64,000 nt of DNA from Acidobacteria subdivision 2 bacterium RH1 MAG20. Lineage in GTDB: Bacteria; Acidobacteriota; Terriglobia; Terriglobales; Acidobacteriaceae. The notes under the pieces are model-generated. The model ran no database searches. It was not told the DNA's origin and saw only the letters and a list, made by a program, of their open reading frames with translations. The DNA lies in NCBI GenBank assembly GCA_002197545.1, contig NFUO01000702.1, forward strand, positions 73,510-137,509, given 5' to 3'. Below, piece after piece: positions 42,804 to 51,243 of this stretch (position 1 is its first letter; each line of letters begins with the position of its first letter). Both the position numbers and the translations under genes were made by a program.

Positions 42804-43991
42804 TCAGATCCGCATCGGCATCAGGATGTAGCGGTACTTCACGTCTTCATTCGCATCCTCGGGACGCATCTGGCCGGCGCTCTGCGCGTCCTTGAACTCC
42901 AGCCGAACCTCGCCCGTGTTTCCAATCGCCTTGAGGAAGTCGATCAGGTACTGGCTGTTGAAGCCGACGACCAGAGGATCGTAGTTGTACGGCGTCTCGA
43001 TGGTGTCCTCGGACTCGCCGGCGTCGGTCGAAGACGACGACAGCTTCAGCTCATTCTGCTCCAGACGAATCTTGATCGCGCCGCTGCGCTCGTCGGCAAA
43101 CTGGGCTACGCGCTGGATCGAACCCATCAGATCTTCCGAGCGCACGATGACAAATTTGGTGTTGTCGCGCGGCAACACGGCTTCGTAGTTCGGGAACTGC
43201 CCGGTCAGCTTGCGGCTGGTCAGCACCCGTCCGCCGATCCTGAAGAACAGCGTCTGGTCGTCGTCGGCAAACTCCAGCGTCTCCGCCTCGGTGTTGCTCA
43301 GCAGGCCGGAGAGTTCGCTCAGCGCCTTGCGCGGAATCAGGGTCTTCTTCTCGCCAGAGATTCCCTCCAGCGTCTCGCCCAGCTTTTCGATATGCGCCAG
43401 CCGGTGGCCATCGGTCGCCACCATCGCCATCGACTCCGCCTTCAGCACCAGCAGCGCGCCATTCAGCGTGTAGCGCGACTCCTCGTTCGAGATGGCGAAG
43501 ATCGTCTTCGAGACCATGTTCCTCAGCGAGGGCACCGAGATCTTTACCGCGGAAGAGGCCGGGAACTCCGGGACCTGCGGGAAGTTTGCCCGCGCCATGC
43601 CGACCATCTTCGTATTCGAACGACCCGCCCGGATCTGCACCCAATGGTTGTCCATCAGCTTGATCGAGATGTCGCCCTCGGGCAGCAGTTTGATGTAGTC
43701 GTACAGCTTGCGCGCCGGAATCGTGCATGCGCCGGGCTTCTTCACCTTGGCCGCGCAGCTCGTCCGCAGGCTCTGATCGAGGTCGGTCGCCGTAATCGTC
43801 AGCTTGTCGTCGGCAGCCTCGAACAGAAAATTCGACAGGATCGGGATCGTCGTCTTCCGCTCCACCACCGACTGGGCCGCCGTCAGCTCGCGCAGCAACT
43901 CGGCGCGGGACACGGTGATTTCGAGGTTGCCTGTGGGGGCTGCGGCTACTGTCGTCTCGTCCATCTGGGGCTCCTGGGTCGCAATCGTCAC
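42804..43991 (-). CDS. dnaN: DNA polymerase III beta sliding clamp
   Basis: 395 residues, a little longer than E. coli DnaN (366). Three repeated clamp domains. Recognisable segments are the N-terminal LEITVSRAELLRELTAAQSVVERKTTIPILSNFL (about 23-56), ATDLDQSLRT, MVATDGHRLAHIE (about 189-201) and the terminal YRYILMPMRI. It forms the processivity ring of the replicase. The first 20 residues are an extension not typical of the family. It lies near dnaA but separated from it by an NAD(P)-binding protein gene. Confidence 0.97.
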   Translation of the reverse strand: MTIATQEPQMDETTVAAAPTGNLEITVSRAELLRELTAAQSVVERKTTIPILSNFLFEAADDKLTITATDLDQSLRTSCAAKVKKPGACTIPARKLYDYIKLLPEGDISIKLMDNHWVQIRAGRSNTKMVGMARANFPQVPEFPASSAVKISVPSLRNMVSKTIFAISNEESRYTLNGALLVLKAESMAMVATDGHRLAHIEKLGETLEGISGEKKTLIPRKALSELSGLLSNTEAETLEFADDDQTLFFRIGGRVLTSRKLTGQFPNYEAVLPRDNTKFVIVRSEDLMGSIQRVAQFADERSGAIKIRLEQNELKLSSSSTDAGESEDTIETPYNYDPLVVGFNSQYLIDFLKAIGNTGEVRLEFKDAQSAGQMRPEDANEDVKYRYILMPMRI

Positions 43992-44548
43992 TGTCGTTTC
44001 TCCGTAAATTTCCGTCGTGGGTCGCTTGGCAAAACTTTACACCGAATTGCCGCCCGCGTGCACCGCGACATCAGGCGTCTGCTTGATTCTAGGGTCGAAT
44101 ACCCTTTCCATGCGACAAGTTTCTTTGTGGAAAGCTGGGTCGCTTGTGTGAGAGCATCGGCAGGCGCACAAACCCAGTGCCGAGGCGCGATTGTTGTTAT
44201 GAAACAAGATTTAAAAGATACAAATACTAATACTCATAATCATTGTCGCTGGAAAAGTGGATATGCCTCCCATCTACTTCCGTTTCATTCACTTGAGTGC
44301 TGCCCCCATTTTAGAAAAAAGGACACGGGAAAGCGCATAAGTAGGAAGACTAGCCGCGTTTCCCTTCTAAACTGCCTCGTTATCCGTTTTCCGCACAGGC
44401 CGCTACGCGCGATTTTGAGAAGACCTGTCTCCAATAGTGGGAATGCCGGCAAACCGGCACAAAATGAAGCAGTTGTCTTACACACTTTTTTCACATGCAT
44501 CCAACATTGAAGAGGATAAGTCGCCCGAAATACGAAAGGAGCCTACCC
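43992..44548. other. AT-rich intergenic region upstream of dnaN; weak oriC candidate
   Basis: 557 bases without a supportable gene, clearly AT-richer than its surroundings around 44200-44350 and 44460-44500. DnaA-box-like sites: TTTTTCACA (44487-44495, fits TTWTNCACA), TCTTACACA (44476-44484, one mismatch, 11 bp from the previous one), and CTTTCCACA on the minus strand (44126-44134, one mismatch). ATATCCACT on the minus strand (44256-44264) is weaker. No box cluster of the classic density was found, so origin function is only a possibility. It also contains the dnaN leader. Confidence 0.35.
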
Positions 44549-45187
44549 ATGAAGATCGCCATCTTTGGCGCCAGCGGAGCGACTGGGCTTCTCCTGACAA
44601 AACGCTCGCTGGCTGCCGGTCGTCAGGTAACGGCCCTCCTGCGCACGCCGGAGAGCTTCCCCCTGCGTTCCAATGTCCATGTCATCAAAGGCAGCGCCTT
44701 CGATCTCGCCGCCGTCAGTCAGACCATCGAAGGCGCAGATATAGTCCTCTCCGCGCTGGGTGCAAGGTCGCTGCGAAAAGAAGATGTCCTCGAGCGAGCA
44801 GTGCCCCAGATCGTCGCCGCGATGCAGCAAACGAATGCCCGCCGCATCATCGTCCTTGGATCAGCGGGAGCAAAGCCCGACGCGCTCGACAAGCAGCCTG
44901 CATGGCGCCGCTGGATGGTCGAGCACCTCGTCTACAATACCTTTCTGAAGTGGCCCGTAGCCTCGCAACGCGCCCAATACGCCGTCCTCTCCGCCAGCGA
45001 TCTCAACTGGACCATGGTGATGCCGCCCATGCTCACCAATGGCCGCGGCCACGGCACCTGGCGCCTCGACGCCGACGCCCTGCCGCGCAACGCCAGCCGC
45101 ATCTCCCGCGAAGACGTAGCCGACTTCATGATGCAGCAGATCGACGACCCGCAATGGATCCGCAAAGCCGTCTACATCTGTTGGTAA
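44549..45187 (+). CDS. NAD(P)-binding SDR-like protein (NmrA/flavin-reductase type)
   Basis: 212 residues from ATG 44549 (AAAGGAG upstream). The Rossmann N-terminus is MKIAIFGASGATGLLLTKRSL with the GASGATG dinucleotide motif, followed by VIKGSAFDLAAVSQTIEGADIVLSALG and RRIIVLGSAGA. It belongs to the atypical SDR group with 'NAD(P)H-binding' domain (biliverdin reductase B/NmrA-like). The C-terminal RISREDVADFMMQQIDDPQWIRK fits that group. The substrate is unknown. It sits between dnaN and dnaA, where no gene is usual. Confidence 0.82.
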   Translation: MKIAIFGASGATGLLLTKRSLAAGRQVTALLRTPESFPLRSNVHVIKGSAFDLAAVSQTIEGADIVLSALGARSLRKEDVLERAVPQIVAAMQQTNARRIIVLGSAGAKPDALDKQPAWRRWMVEHLVYNTFLKWPVASQRAQYAVLSASDLNWTMVMPPMLTNGRGHGTWRLDADALPRNASRISREDVADFMMQQIDDPQWIRKAVYICW

Positions 45188-45231
45188 GGACAACCCGAGT
45201 GGGACCCGAGAACTACCGTCTTCCCAATCCA

Positions 45232-45255
45232 ACGGAGAGGCCCCTGTATTTCGCC
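45232..45255 (+). repeat. 3' fragment of the palindromic repeat
   Basis: Only the right arm GAGAGGCCCCTGTATTTCG remains; the left arm is absent. It lies between the SDR gene and the dnaA 3' end. Confidence 0.6.
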
Positions 45256-45372
45256 TTTGCCGGTGCCCTTATCCGCGTTTCTCCGTGTTGATCCGCGCTC
45301 GCCTTATCGTTTTTAAATCGGTGCCCATCAGTGCAGAATCGGTGTTAAGCTTTTTTACCTTGGCGCGGCCCT

Positions 45373-46806
45373 CTAGCTCAAAGTCTCCATCAGCTTGTTC
45401 ACCGTCTGGTTCAACGCCTTGTCCGTCCGACGCTGCTCGTCGATCTTCGCGATCGAGTGCATCACCGTCGTATGGTGCTTGCCGCCGAACTGCCGCCCAA
45501 TCTCGGGCAGCGAGGCCTCCGTCAACTGCTTCGCCAGGTACATCGCGATCTGCCGCGGGACGACAATCTGCCGCGAGTTGTTCTTCTGCTTCAGCTCCGC
45601 CACGCGCATCCCGAACTGCTCGGCGACGGTGCGTTGAATCGCCTCAATCGTGATCTTGCGTACCTGCGTGTCGATGAACTGCTTCAGGCACTGCTGCGTC
45701 ACCGCCAGCGTAATCTCGACGCCGTGCATACTGCACCACGCGATCAACCGCACCAGCGCGCCTTCAAGCTCACGCACATTGGTCCGCACATTCGATGCGA
45801 TAAACAGTGCCACGTCGGTCGGCAACTGCGTCTGCTCGCTCTCGGCCTTCTTCTGCAGGATCGCAACCTTGGTCTCAAGGTCCGGCGGTTGAATGTCGGC
45901 AATCAATCCCCACTCGAACCGCGAGCGCAGCCGGTCTTCAAAGTCCGAAAGCTCTTTCGGCGGACGGTCGCTGGCGATCACGATCTGCTTCATGCTCTCG
46001 TGCAGCGTGTTGAAGGTGTGGAAGAACTGCTCCTGCGTGCGCTCTTTGCCCGCCAGAAACTGAATGTCATCAATGAGCAACACGTCCACACTACGGAACT
46101 TGTCGCGGAAGCTGGTCATCTTGTCGTAGCGGACCGAGTCGATCATCTCGTTGGTGAACTTCTCGGCGCTCACATAACAGATCGACGCATGGGGCTGCCT
46201 GCGCTTCACGTCATGGCCGATCGCATGCATCAGATGGGTCTTGCCCATGCCCACGCCGCCGTACAGAAACAGCGGGTTGTACGCCTTCGATGGCCGCTCG
46301 GCGACGGCCTGTGCTGCCGCCATTGCAAACTGGTTGCCGCTGCCAATCACAAACGCGTCGAACTGATACCTCGGGTTCAGTTGCGAGGCCGCGCTCCAGT
46401 CGAAGCGCGACTGCTCCGGTCCCGGGACCTGTCCCTGACGCAGCAACGCACCCTGCGCGTTGCCCATACGCGGAGCATTCGGGCTGTGGCTCGGCAGTGG
46501 CGCAAAGCCGCCATCCTCGCGCACCTTGGGCGTTCGGGGGTCGTGCTCCGGAGTGGTAAACGTCACCGTCTCAACGTCCAGGCCCAGATTGTCGATAGCC
46601 TCCTGAATCAAGTCGGCGTAGCGGTCGCCCACATGCTGGAAGTCGGACGAGGGGATGCGCACGAAGAGCTTCTTGCCTTCAAGGTGTGAAAATCGCGTCG
46701 GCTTCAGCCATGTCTCGTACGACTGACGATTGATCTTCTTCTCAAGAGCAGCCAGAATGCGAACCCAATAATTCAATACGGCGGTCGCCGTCGGAACGAA
46801 TGACAT
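45373..46806 (-). CDS. dnaA: Chromosomal replication initiator DnaA
   Basis: 477 residues. Domain I (1 to about 85, WVRILAALEKKINRQSYETWL), a variable linker (about 86-140), and an AAA+ domain with Walker A GGVGMGKT (173-180) and Walker B LLIDDIQFLAGK. The C-terminal helix-turn-helix domain IV ends with GGKHHTTVMHSIAKIDEQRR, the DnaA-box-reading signature. Full length. dnaA faces left and rpmH (49433) faces right, the classic divergent arrangement, but two unrelated genes lie between. Confidence 0.98.
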   Translation of the reverse strand: MSFVPTATAVLNYWVRILAALEKKINRQSYETWLKPTRFSHLEGKKLFVRIPSSDFQHVGDRYADLIQEAIDNLGLDVETVTFTTPEHDPRTPKVREDGGFAPLPSHSPNAPRMGNAQGALLRQGQVPGPEQSRFDWSAASQLNPRYQFDAFVIGSGNQFAMAAAQAVAERPSKAYNPLFLYGGVGMGKTHLMHAIGHDVKRRQPHASICYVSAEKFTNEMIDSVRYDKMTSFRDKFRSVDVLLIDDIQFLAGKERTQEQFFHTFNTLHESMKQIVIASDRPPKELSDFEDRLRSRFEWGLIADIQPPDLETKVAILQKKAESEQTQLPTDVALFIASNVRTNVRELEGALVRLIAWCSMHGVEITLAVTQQCLKQFIDTQVRKITIEAIQRTVAEQFGMRVAELKQKNNSRQIVVPRQIAMYLAKQLTEASLPEIGRQFGGKHHTTVMHSIAKIDEQRRTDKALNQTVNKLMETLS

Positions 46807-47301
46807 TCTCTAATTTCCTTGTCTTTTCTCTGTTCCTACCCAACTGAGGCACTTTGGTGCAGTGATGCAATGAGACCCATTCAAAAGGAAACACCAGTCC
46901 TTCCCGGCATAGCAGGTGAGCGGGGAGGATTTCGTGTCGCCAGAATCTCTCAACGAGCCCAATGACGATCAGGCCGAGGAGAGGAGTCATTCAACATAAG
47001 GCAGAGTGCGGATCAGCTGGACGTGCAGAAAAACGTCTTACTAAACGGGTTCGATAGTAGCACGGAAAACAGGAGGTTTTTCGTGCGCTTCTACCAAAAA
47101 AAACAAGTTGCACCATTCCTTGTGAAGAATGGAAATAGATACGCACTCAGAGGGAAAATTGCGCCGGTTTAAATTCAATTTTACTTCCATTGAAGTGTGT
47201 CGATGTGATACAGAAGAGGCTCTTCGCCGATGCCTGCTCCTCCCTCGTCACTTCGACCGCTAAAGATGACGTGCGGTTGATGATGAGATGGAAGAAGATC
47301 G
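46807..47301. other. Region upstream of dnaA, no gene seen
   Basis: 495 bases between the dnaA start and the end of the aldo/keto reductase gene. No DnaA-box cluster was found. A small inverted repeat CCATTC/GAATGG is near 47113-47132, next to an A8 run (about 47096). It presumably holds the dnaA promoter and the reductase 3' region. Confidence 0.5.
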
Positions 47302-48165
47302 CTACTTCGCAGCCGCCTCGATCTCCGCCCACTCCTTGTCGCTGAGCTTCACTCCAGCCGCCCCCACATTCTCTTCCAGATGTTGGACCGAAGAAGTTCC
47401 CGGAATGGGAAGCATCACCGGCGACCGGTGCAGCAGCCACGCCAGCGAAAGCTGCGACATCGTGGCTCCATGTTTCTTCGCGGCGGCATCCAGCTTTCCG
47501 CCCGGCTGCGCCAGCTTGCCCGCCGCTACAGGAAACCACGGAATGAACGCCAACCCATGCTTCTCGCAATACTCGACGACGTCCTCGTGCTTGCGATCGC
47601 CGATGTTGTACTGGTTCTGCACGCTCACAATCTTGACCACCTTCTGCGCCTGCTCGATCTCGTCCGGCTTCACCTCGCTCAGCCCCACGTGCCGGATCTT
47701 TCCTTCAGCTTGCAGCTTCGCAATCTCGCCCAGCGACTCCTCCACCGGAGTCTGCGGGTCGATGCGGTGCAGTTGCCATAGATCGATCCTCTCAACCTTC
47801 AGATAGCGCAGGCTCAGCTCCACCTCCTGCCGCAGATAAGCGGCACGCCCCACCGGCTCCCATTTGCTAGGTCCGGTCCTCACCAGTCCGCCCTTGGTCG
47901 CGATGACGACGCCCTTCGCATACGGAGCCAGCGCGTCGCCGATGAGCCGCTCATTTACCGCCGGGCCATAGGCGTCGGACGTGTCGATGAAGTTCACGCC
48001 CAGTTCGATCGCTCGTTGCAACACCTTCTTCGCGCCTTCGCGGTCCTTCGGCTCACCCCAGATGCCCTCGCCGGTAAGCCGCATCGCTCCATAACCCAGA
48101 CGGTTGACGGTCATATCGCCGCCAATCGCAAACGTCCCGCTTGCTCCTGCATTTACATTTGCCAT
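47302..48165 (-). CDS. Aldo/keto reductase
   Basis: 287 residues from ATG 48165. AKR barrel: VNFIDTSDAYGPAVNERLIG (Asp and Tyr of the tetrad, about 55-74), VIATKGG (Lys), DLWQLHRIDPQTP (His), and the NADPH site SLAWLLHRSPVMLPIPGTSS (about 236-255). It is similar to YhdN/'putative oxidoreductase' type AKRs that reduce small aldehydes. It is divergent from the serine hydrolase gene, with a 58-bp shared promoter region. Confidence 0.92.
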   Translation of the reverse strand: MANVNAGASGTFAIGGDMTVNRLGYGAMRLTGEGIWGEPKDREGAKKVLQRAIELGVNFIDTSDAYGPAVNERLIGDALAPYAKGVVIATKGGLVRTGPSKWEPVGRAAYLRQEVELSLRYLKVERIDLWQLHRIDPQTPVEESLGEIAKLQAEGKIRHVGLSEVKPDEIEQAQKVVKIVSVQNQYNIGDRKHEDVVEYCEKHGLAFIPWFPVAAGKLAQPGGKLDAAAKKHGATMSQLSLAWLLHRSPVMLPIPGTSSVQHLEENVGAAGVKLSDKEWAEIEAAAK

Positions 48166-48223
48166 GCAACGTTGGATGCCCGCCAGTTCAGAATGGTGCA
48201 TCGCATTGGCATATTATGGGCGC

Positions 48224-49270
48224 ATGAAAACCCTGCTCCTTGGTGTCTTCCTGCTTAGCTGCACGGTGCTTCACGCACAGGCCAATGACCTTGAAGGCTG
48301 GACCAACGCCTACTTGAAAGACCTTCCGCCTGCACAGCGTTTCCGTGGGAACATACTCGTCGAACGTGACGGGCAGGTACTTCTTGAGAAGAGCTACGGG
48401 CTGGCAGACGAGAGCTGGAAGATTCCAAACGACCAAGACAGCCGTTTTGAAATCGCCTCGCTGACAAAGCAGTTCACCGCTGTGGCGATTCTTCAGCTTG
48501 CAGAGGCGGGCAAGCTCTCGGTTGATGATCACATCAGCAAGTACTACGCCCAGTCACCCGCGGCCTGGCAAGCCATTACGATTCAGGAACTGCTCACCCA
48601 TACGTCCGGGCTGCCGAACAATAAACTGGAGGATTTCACCAAAGGCATTGCCGTTGCTTACACCCCCGAGGAACTGATCCAGACGTTTCGAGACAGACCC
48701 CTTGTGGCAGCGCCTGGAACGAAATGGGCTTATACAAACACCGAATACTATCTTCTGGCCTTCATTATCGAGAAGCTGTCGGGTGAGTCGTATGGCGCAT
48801 ATCTTTCCGACCACATCTTCAAGCCATTAGGGATGATGCATTCTGGATTCGTGCCGACGCTCACGATCGTCCCCAGGATGACAGAGGGTTACACGAGAGA
48901 AAACGGCACGCTACGACACAGGGACTATTTTGATCGCTCTCTGGAGATCGGCGCAGGTAGTATCTACACAACAACCGGCGATCTACTCCTGTGGAATCAC
49001 GCTTTGAATGCTCCGGGATTTCTGAATGCTCCCTCTCTCAGGCAGATGTTCACCGTTCATCCTCCCGGGAACTATGGTTTTGGGTGGTTTGTAGATGACC
49101 GGCCCGTCCGTAGGATCTATCACGAAGGTGGTGATCCTGGTTTTGCCGCCTTTGAAGCACGCTATCCCGACCAACATGTGCTCATCATTATCCTTTCGAA
49201 TGAGGACGATGCGCCGGTGCGGAACATGTCCTCGGCGATTGCGGCTCATCTTGGTATTGGCAAACTGTAG
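48224..49270 (+). CDS. Secreted serine hydrolase (class C beta-lactamase-like)
   Basis: 348 residues from ATG 48224. Signal peptide TLLLGVFLLSCTVLHAQA (about 3-20). Beta-lactamase-fold catalytic set: SxxK as ASLTKQF (Ser79, Lys82), YxN as AYTNTEYYLL, and a late HEGGDPGF replacing the KTG box. This is the serine-hydrolase/esterase branch (penicillin-binding-protein 4*/EstB-like); true beta-lactamase activity is not implied. It probably acts in the periplasm. Confidence 0.9.
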   Translation: MKTLLLGVFLLSCTVLHAQANDLEGWTNAYLKDLPPAQRFRGNILVERDGQVLLEKSYGLADESWKIPNDQDSRFEIASLTKQFTAVAILQLAEAGKLSVDDHISKYYAQSPAAWQAITIQELLTHTSGLPNNKLEDFTKGIAVAYTPEELIQTFRDRPLVAAPGTKWAYTNTEYYLLAFIIEKLSGESYGAYLSDHIFKPLGMMHSGFVPTLTIVPRMTEGYTRENGTLRHRDYFDRSLEIGAGSIYTTTGDLLLWNHALNAPGFLNAPSLRQMFTVHPPGNYGFGWFVDDRPVRRIYHEGGDPGFAAFEARYPDQHVLIIILSNEDDAPVRNMSSAIAAHLGIGKL

Positions 49271-49432
49271 CAACCGTTGCCCACATCATCACAGTTTCTT
49301 CTGAATTCAAAACGTCTCGTTCGTAAGCCTCTACCCCCTGTGAAAAACCTGTCCCATCAGGTATACTCAGAGATTGTTGCAACACCCTAAAAGTTTGAGC
49401 AGGGACCGATCCTGCCGCAGGAGTTTTTTGTC

Positions 49433-49588
49433 ATGCCGAAGCGTACCTTTCAACCCAACCGCCGCCATCGCGCCAAGACCCACGGCTTCCTCACCCGCAT
49501 GAAGACCAAGGCCGGTGCCGCCGTCCTCAATCGCCGCCGCGCCAAGGGCCGTCACAAGATCGCTGTCAGCGCCGGTTTCCGCGACTAG
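49433..49588 (+). CDS. rpmH: 50S ribosomal protein L34
   Basis: 51 residues. It reads [19 protein letters not shown], then [20 protein letters not shown], the invariant L34 pattern, with a C-terminal [10 protein letters not shown] slightly longer than in E. coli (46). GCAGGAG is upstream of the ATG. First gene of the rpmH-rnpA-yidD-yidC-jag series. Confidence 0.97.
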   Translation: MPKRTFQPNRRHRAKTHGFLTRMKTKAGAAVLNRRRAKGRHKIAVSAGFRD

Positions 49589-49628
49589 TCTTCGAACCTG
49601 TCCTCCGCATTCTTCCACATCGCAACTG

Positions 49629-49690
49629 CGCGTCATCTCGACCGAAGGCGGTGTTTTTTGCCGCCGCAGCGGAGAGACCCCTGTCTTTCG
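49629..49690 (+). repeat. Dispersed palindromic repeat (CGTCATCTCGACC family)
   Basis: CGTCATCTCGACCGAAGGCGG, loop TGTTTTTT, then the right arm, ending with CTGTCTTTCG (one base differs from the usual CTGTATTTCG). It lies in the 288-base gap after rpmH. Confidence 0.85.
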
Positions 49691-49876
49691 CCCTCTGCCG
49701 CAGCAGTTTTGGGCTAAGCCACCGCTTTATCAATCCTCTTCAACCCTGAAGCCTCTTTCCTCCTTCTACACGTCTGCCGGGAAGGGCAACCTCTTCTGCG
49801 TCCCCGCATCCAACCCCTGCATATCGGCTCCGCGTACGCGCAAGAAGAGCGCCTGCCGATAGTCAGGAGAAACACC

Positions 49877-50023
49877 ATGGATAAGCAGCAGAATCAACCC
49901 CGCCAGGACATGCCGGGCAAGAGCGGCCAGCAGTCCCAGAGCGGACAGCAGTCGAAAAGCGGTCAGACCGGGCAGCAGGGCACACCCTCCAAAGGCACAC
50001 CGCCTGCCCACGGCAACAAATAG
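49877..50023 (+). CDS. Gln/Ser/Gly-rich hydrophilic microprotein between rpmH and rnpA
   Basis: 48 residues, ATG with CAGGAGA about 8 bases upstream. Low complexity: repeated GQQSQSG/GQQSKSGQ units in the middle, ending GTPPAHGNK. There is no hydrophobic segment, so it is probably disordered. It is followed at once by a terminator. rpmH and rnpA are normally adjacent, so a separate gene here is unusual. The ribosome site, the uninterrupted frame and the terminator support a real gene; the function is unknown. Confidence 0.65.
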   Translation: MDKQQNQPRQDMPGKSGQQSQSGQQSKSGQTGQQGTPSKGTPPAHGNK

Positions 50024-50043
50024 AAATCATCTCCACCTAGCGC

Positions 50044-50072
50044 GAAGCCCGCCACCTCCGGCGGGCTTTGCT
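50044..50072 (+). terminator. Terminator after the microprotein gene
   Basis: AAGCCCGCC (50044-50052) pairs with GGCGGGCTT (50059-50067), followed by TTGCTGTG. The stem is strong and the T run is short. Confidence 0.7.
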
Positions 50073-50106
50073 GTGTTTACACTCTTCCGCCGTCTAAAAT
50101 CACAAC

Positions 50107-50544
50107 ATGCCTCATCTTGCGTCATCTTCGGCCAGCTCCGGCAAAGCCAAAGCCGCCATCACCTTTCGCCTGCGCAAACATGCCGACTACCAGCGCGTCT
50201 ACAAAGCCAGCCGCAAGCAGTTCAGCAAGCAGATGAGCTACTTCTTCACCCTCCGCCCGCAGCTTGGGCCGGACGGCACCCCCCTCCGCGACGAGGATGC
50301 CGCCACACCTCGCGTTGGCCTCACCGTAGGCAAGGTCATGGGCAAGGCCGTCGATCGCAACCGAATCAAACGCCGCATGAGAGAGGCCGTCCGCAAGAAC
50401 CTCCCCACGCTCAACGCTCCGGTCGACGTCATCCTGCACCCTCGCCGCAGCGTCATCGACCTGGACTTCGCCCTCCTCGACCGCGAAGTAGCCAACGTCT
50501 TCCGCGCCATCCAGAAGGCCACCCAGCAGAAAACCGGCAATTAG
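50107..50544 (+). CDS. rnpA: RNase P protein component
   Basis: 145 residues. FRLRKHADYQRVYKASRK (about 20-37) and the RNR motif VDRNRIKRRMREAVRKN (about 82-98) are diagnostic. An insertion around residues 50-68 (PQLGPDGTPLRDEDAATP) lengthens the protein relative to E. coli (119). It binds the RNA encoded by rnpB at 2026 to mature tRNA 5' ends. Confidence 0.96.
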   Translation: MPHLASSSASSGKAKAAITFRLRKHADYQRVYKASRKQFSKQMSYFFTLRPQLGPDGTPLRDEDAATPRVGLTVGKVMGKAVDRNRIKRRMREAVRKNLPTLNAPVDVILHPRRSVIDLDFALLDREVANVFRAIQKATQQKTGN

Positions 50545-50563
50545 TTAAAGCCCACCTCAAATC

Positions 50564-50590
50564 CACGTCATCTCGACCGAAGCTCCATCC
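50564..50590 (+). repeat. Truncated left end of the palindromic repeat
   Basis: CACGTCATCTCGACCGAAGC only; the rest is missing. It abuts the left inverted repeat of the GIY-YIG element. Confidence 0.65.
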
Positions 50591-50684
50591 CCACGTCCTC
50601 TTTGACTCACCCCATAACGCACGTCATCTCGACCGGAGGCGGCGCTTTTTGCCGCCGTAGTGGAGAGACCCCTGTATTTCGTCC
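50588..50684 (+). repeat. Left inverted repeat of the GIY-YIG element (palindromic family copy)
   Basis: The outer flank CTCTTTGACTCACCCCA is followed by CACGTCATCTCGACCGG, the GGCGGC-GCTTTT-TGCCGCC hairpin and GAGAGACCCCTGTATTTCG, ending 7 bases before the stop of the nuclease gene. Confidence 0.8.
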
Positions 50685-50690
50685 TTGCAG

Positions 50691-51041
50691 TTAGCCAGAA
50701 GGAAACGATACGGGCCGTTTAAGGTCCTGTTCTCGAAACGGCTCGATGGGCTTGACCCAATCTTCGCTCAGATCGCGCCATGTAGGGTTTTCGGCGACGA
50801 TGAGACGGATTTTCTTGATTCGAGACCAGCGCTTCAGTTGTTTTTCCCGGGCGATAGCTGAGTGAACATCGGCGAAACGCTCGAAGTAGACAAGGTCCCT
50901 GATGTTGTAGCGTGCGGTAAAGCTGGTGGGGGAGGAGCCGTTTTTGTGCTGGAGGACGCGGAGTTCGAGTTCGGTTGTGACACCGATATAGAGGTGTTTA
51001 AAGCCGCTTGCAAGAATGTAGACGTAAGAGATCTCCTGCAT
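50691..51041 (-). CDS. GIY-YIG-family endonuclease
   Basis: 116 residues from ATG 51041; an in-frame ATG at 51071 lies close to the repeat. The catalytic domain is complete: YVYILAS (6-12), LYIGVT (17-22), Arg28 in LELRVLQHK, and metal-binding Glu66 in AIAREKQLKRW. This is the small stand-alone COG2827 (YhbQ-like) type that cuts one DNA strand via a metal-dependent mechanism. It is enclosed by an inverted pair of near-identical palindromic repeats, which suggests that the nuclease is linked to repeat spread. It could alternatively be an ordinary repair or housekeeping GIY-YIG protein that happens to be flanked. Confidence 0.9.
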   Translation of the reverse strand: MQEISYVYILASGFKHLYIGVTTELELRVLQHKNGSSPTSFTARYNIRDLVYFERFADVHSAIAREKQLKRWSRIKKIRLIVAENPTWRDLSEDWVKPIEPFREQDLKRPVSFPSG

Positions 51042-51078
51042 GGTCTGAAGTATGACAGCTTCCTGGCACATCAAAGAA

Positions 51079-51172
51079 GACGAAATACAGGGGTCTCTCC
51101 ACTACGGCGGCAAAAAGCGCCGCCTCCGGTCGAGATGACGTGGATTTGGGATGAGTCAAAGAGAACATGGGA
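51079..51172 (-). repeat. Right inverted repeat of the GIY-YIG element (palindromic family copy)
   Basis: Reverse complement of the left copy, with an identical 63-bp core and a similar outer flank (ATGAGTCAAAGAG). Confidence 0.8.
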
Positions 51173-51243
51173 TGACGAAGTGGTCGAGACGACGTGTGTT
51201 CGGGCGGAAACTGAGTACGGAGTTGGTTTGCCCGCCCCAAACG

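Larger units (their letters stand above)
50588..51172. mobile_element. Candidate composite element: GIY-YIG nuclease gene between inverted palindromic repeats
   Basis: The left copy (50588-50684) and the right copy (51079-51172, inverted) have identical 63-bp cores and share distinguishing bases (GGAGG and GCCGTAGTGG) not seen together elsewhere in the window. Outside the cores a further roughly 30 bases also match (CTCTTTGACTCA next to each). The GIY-YIG gene fills the interior, 7 and 37 bases from the repeats. No transposase and no obvious target duplication were seen. The mobility interpretation is inference. Confidence 0.5.

Noticed and set aside
42765..46689. Long plus-strand frames over dnaN and dnaA
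   Set aside because: Antisense shadows of essential replication genes.
46807..47301. Region upstream of dnaA as oriC
   Set aside because: No sequence close to the DnaA-box consensus was found there.
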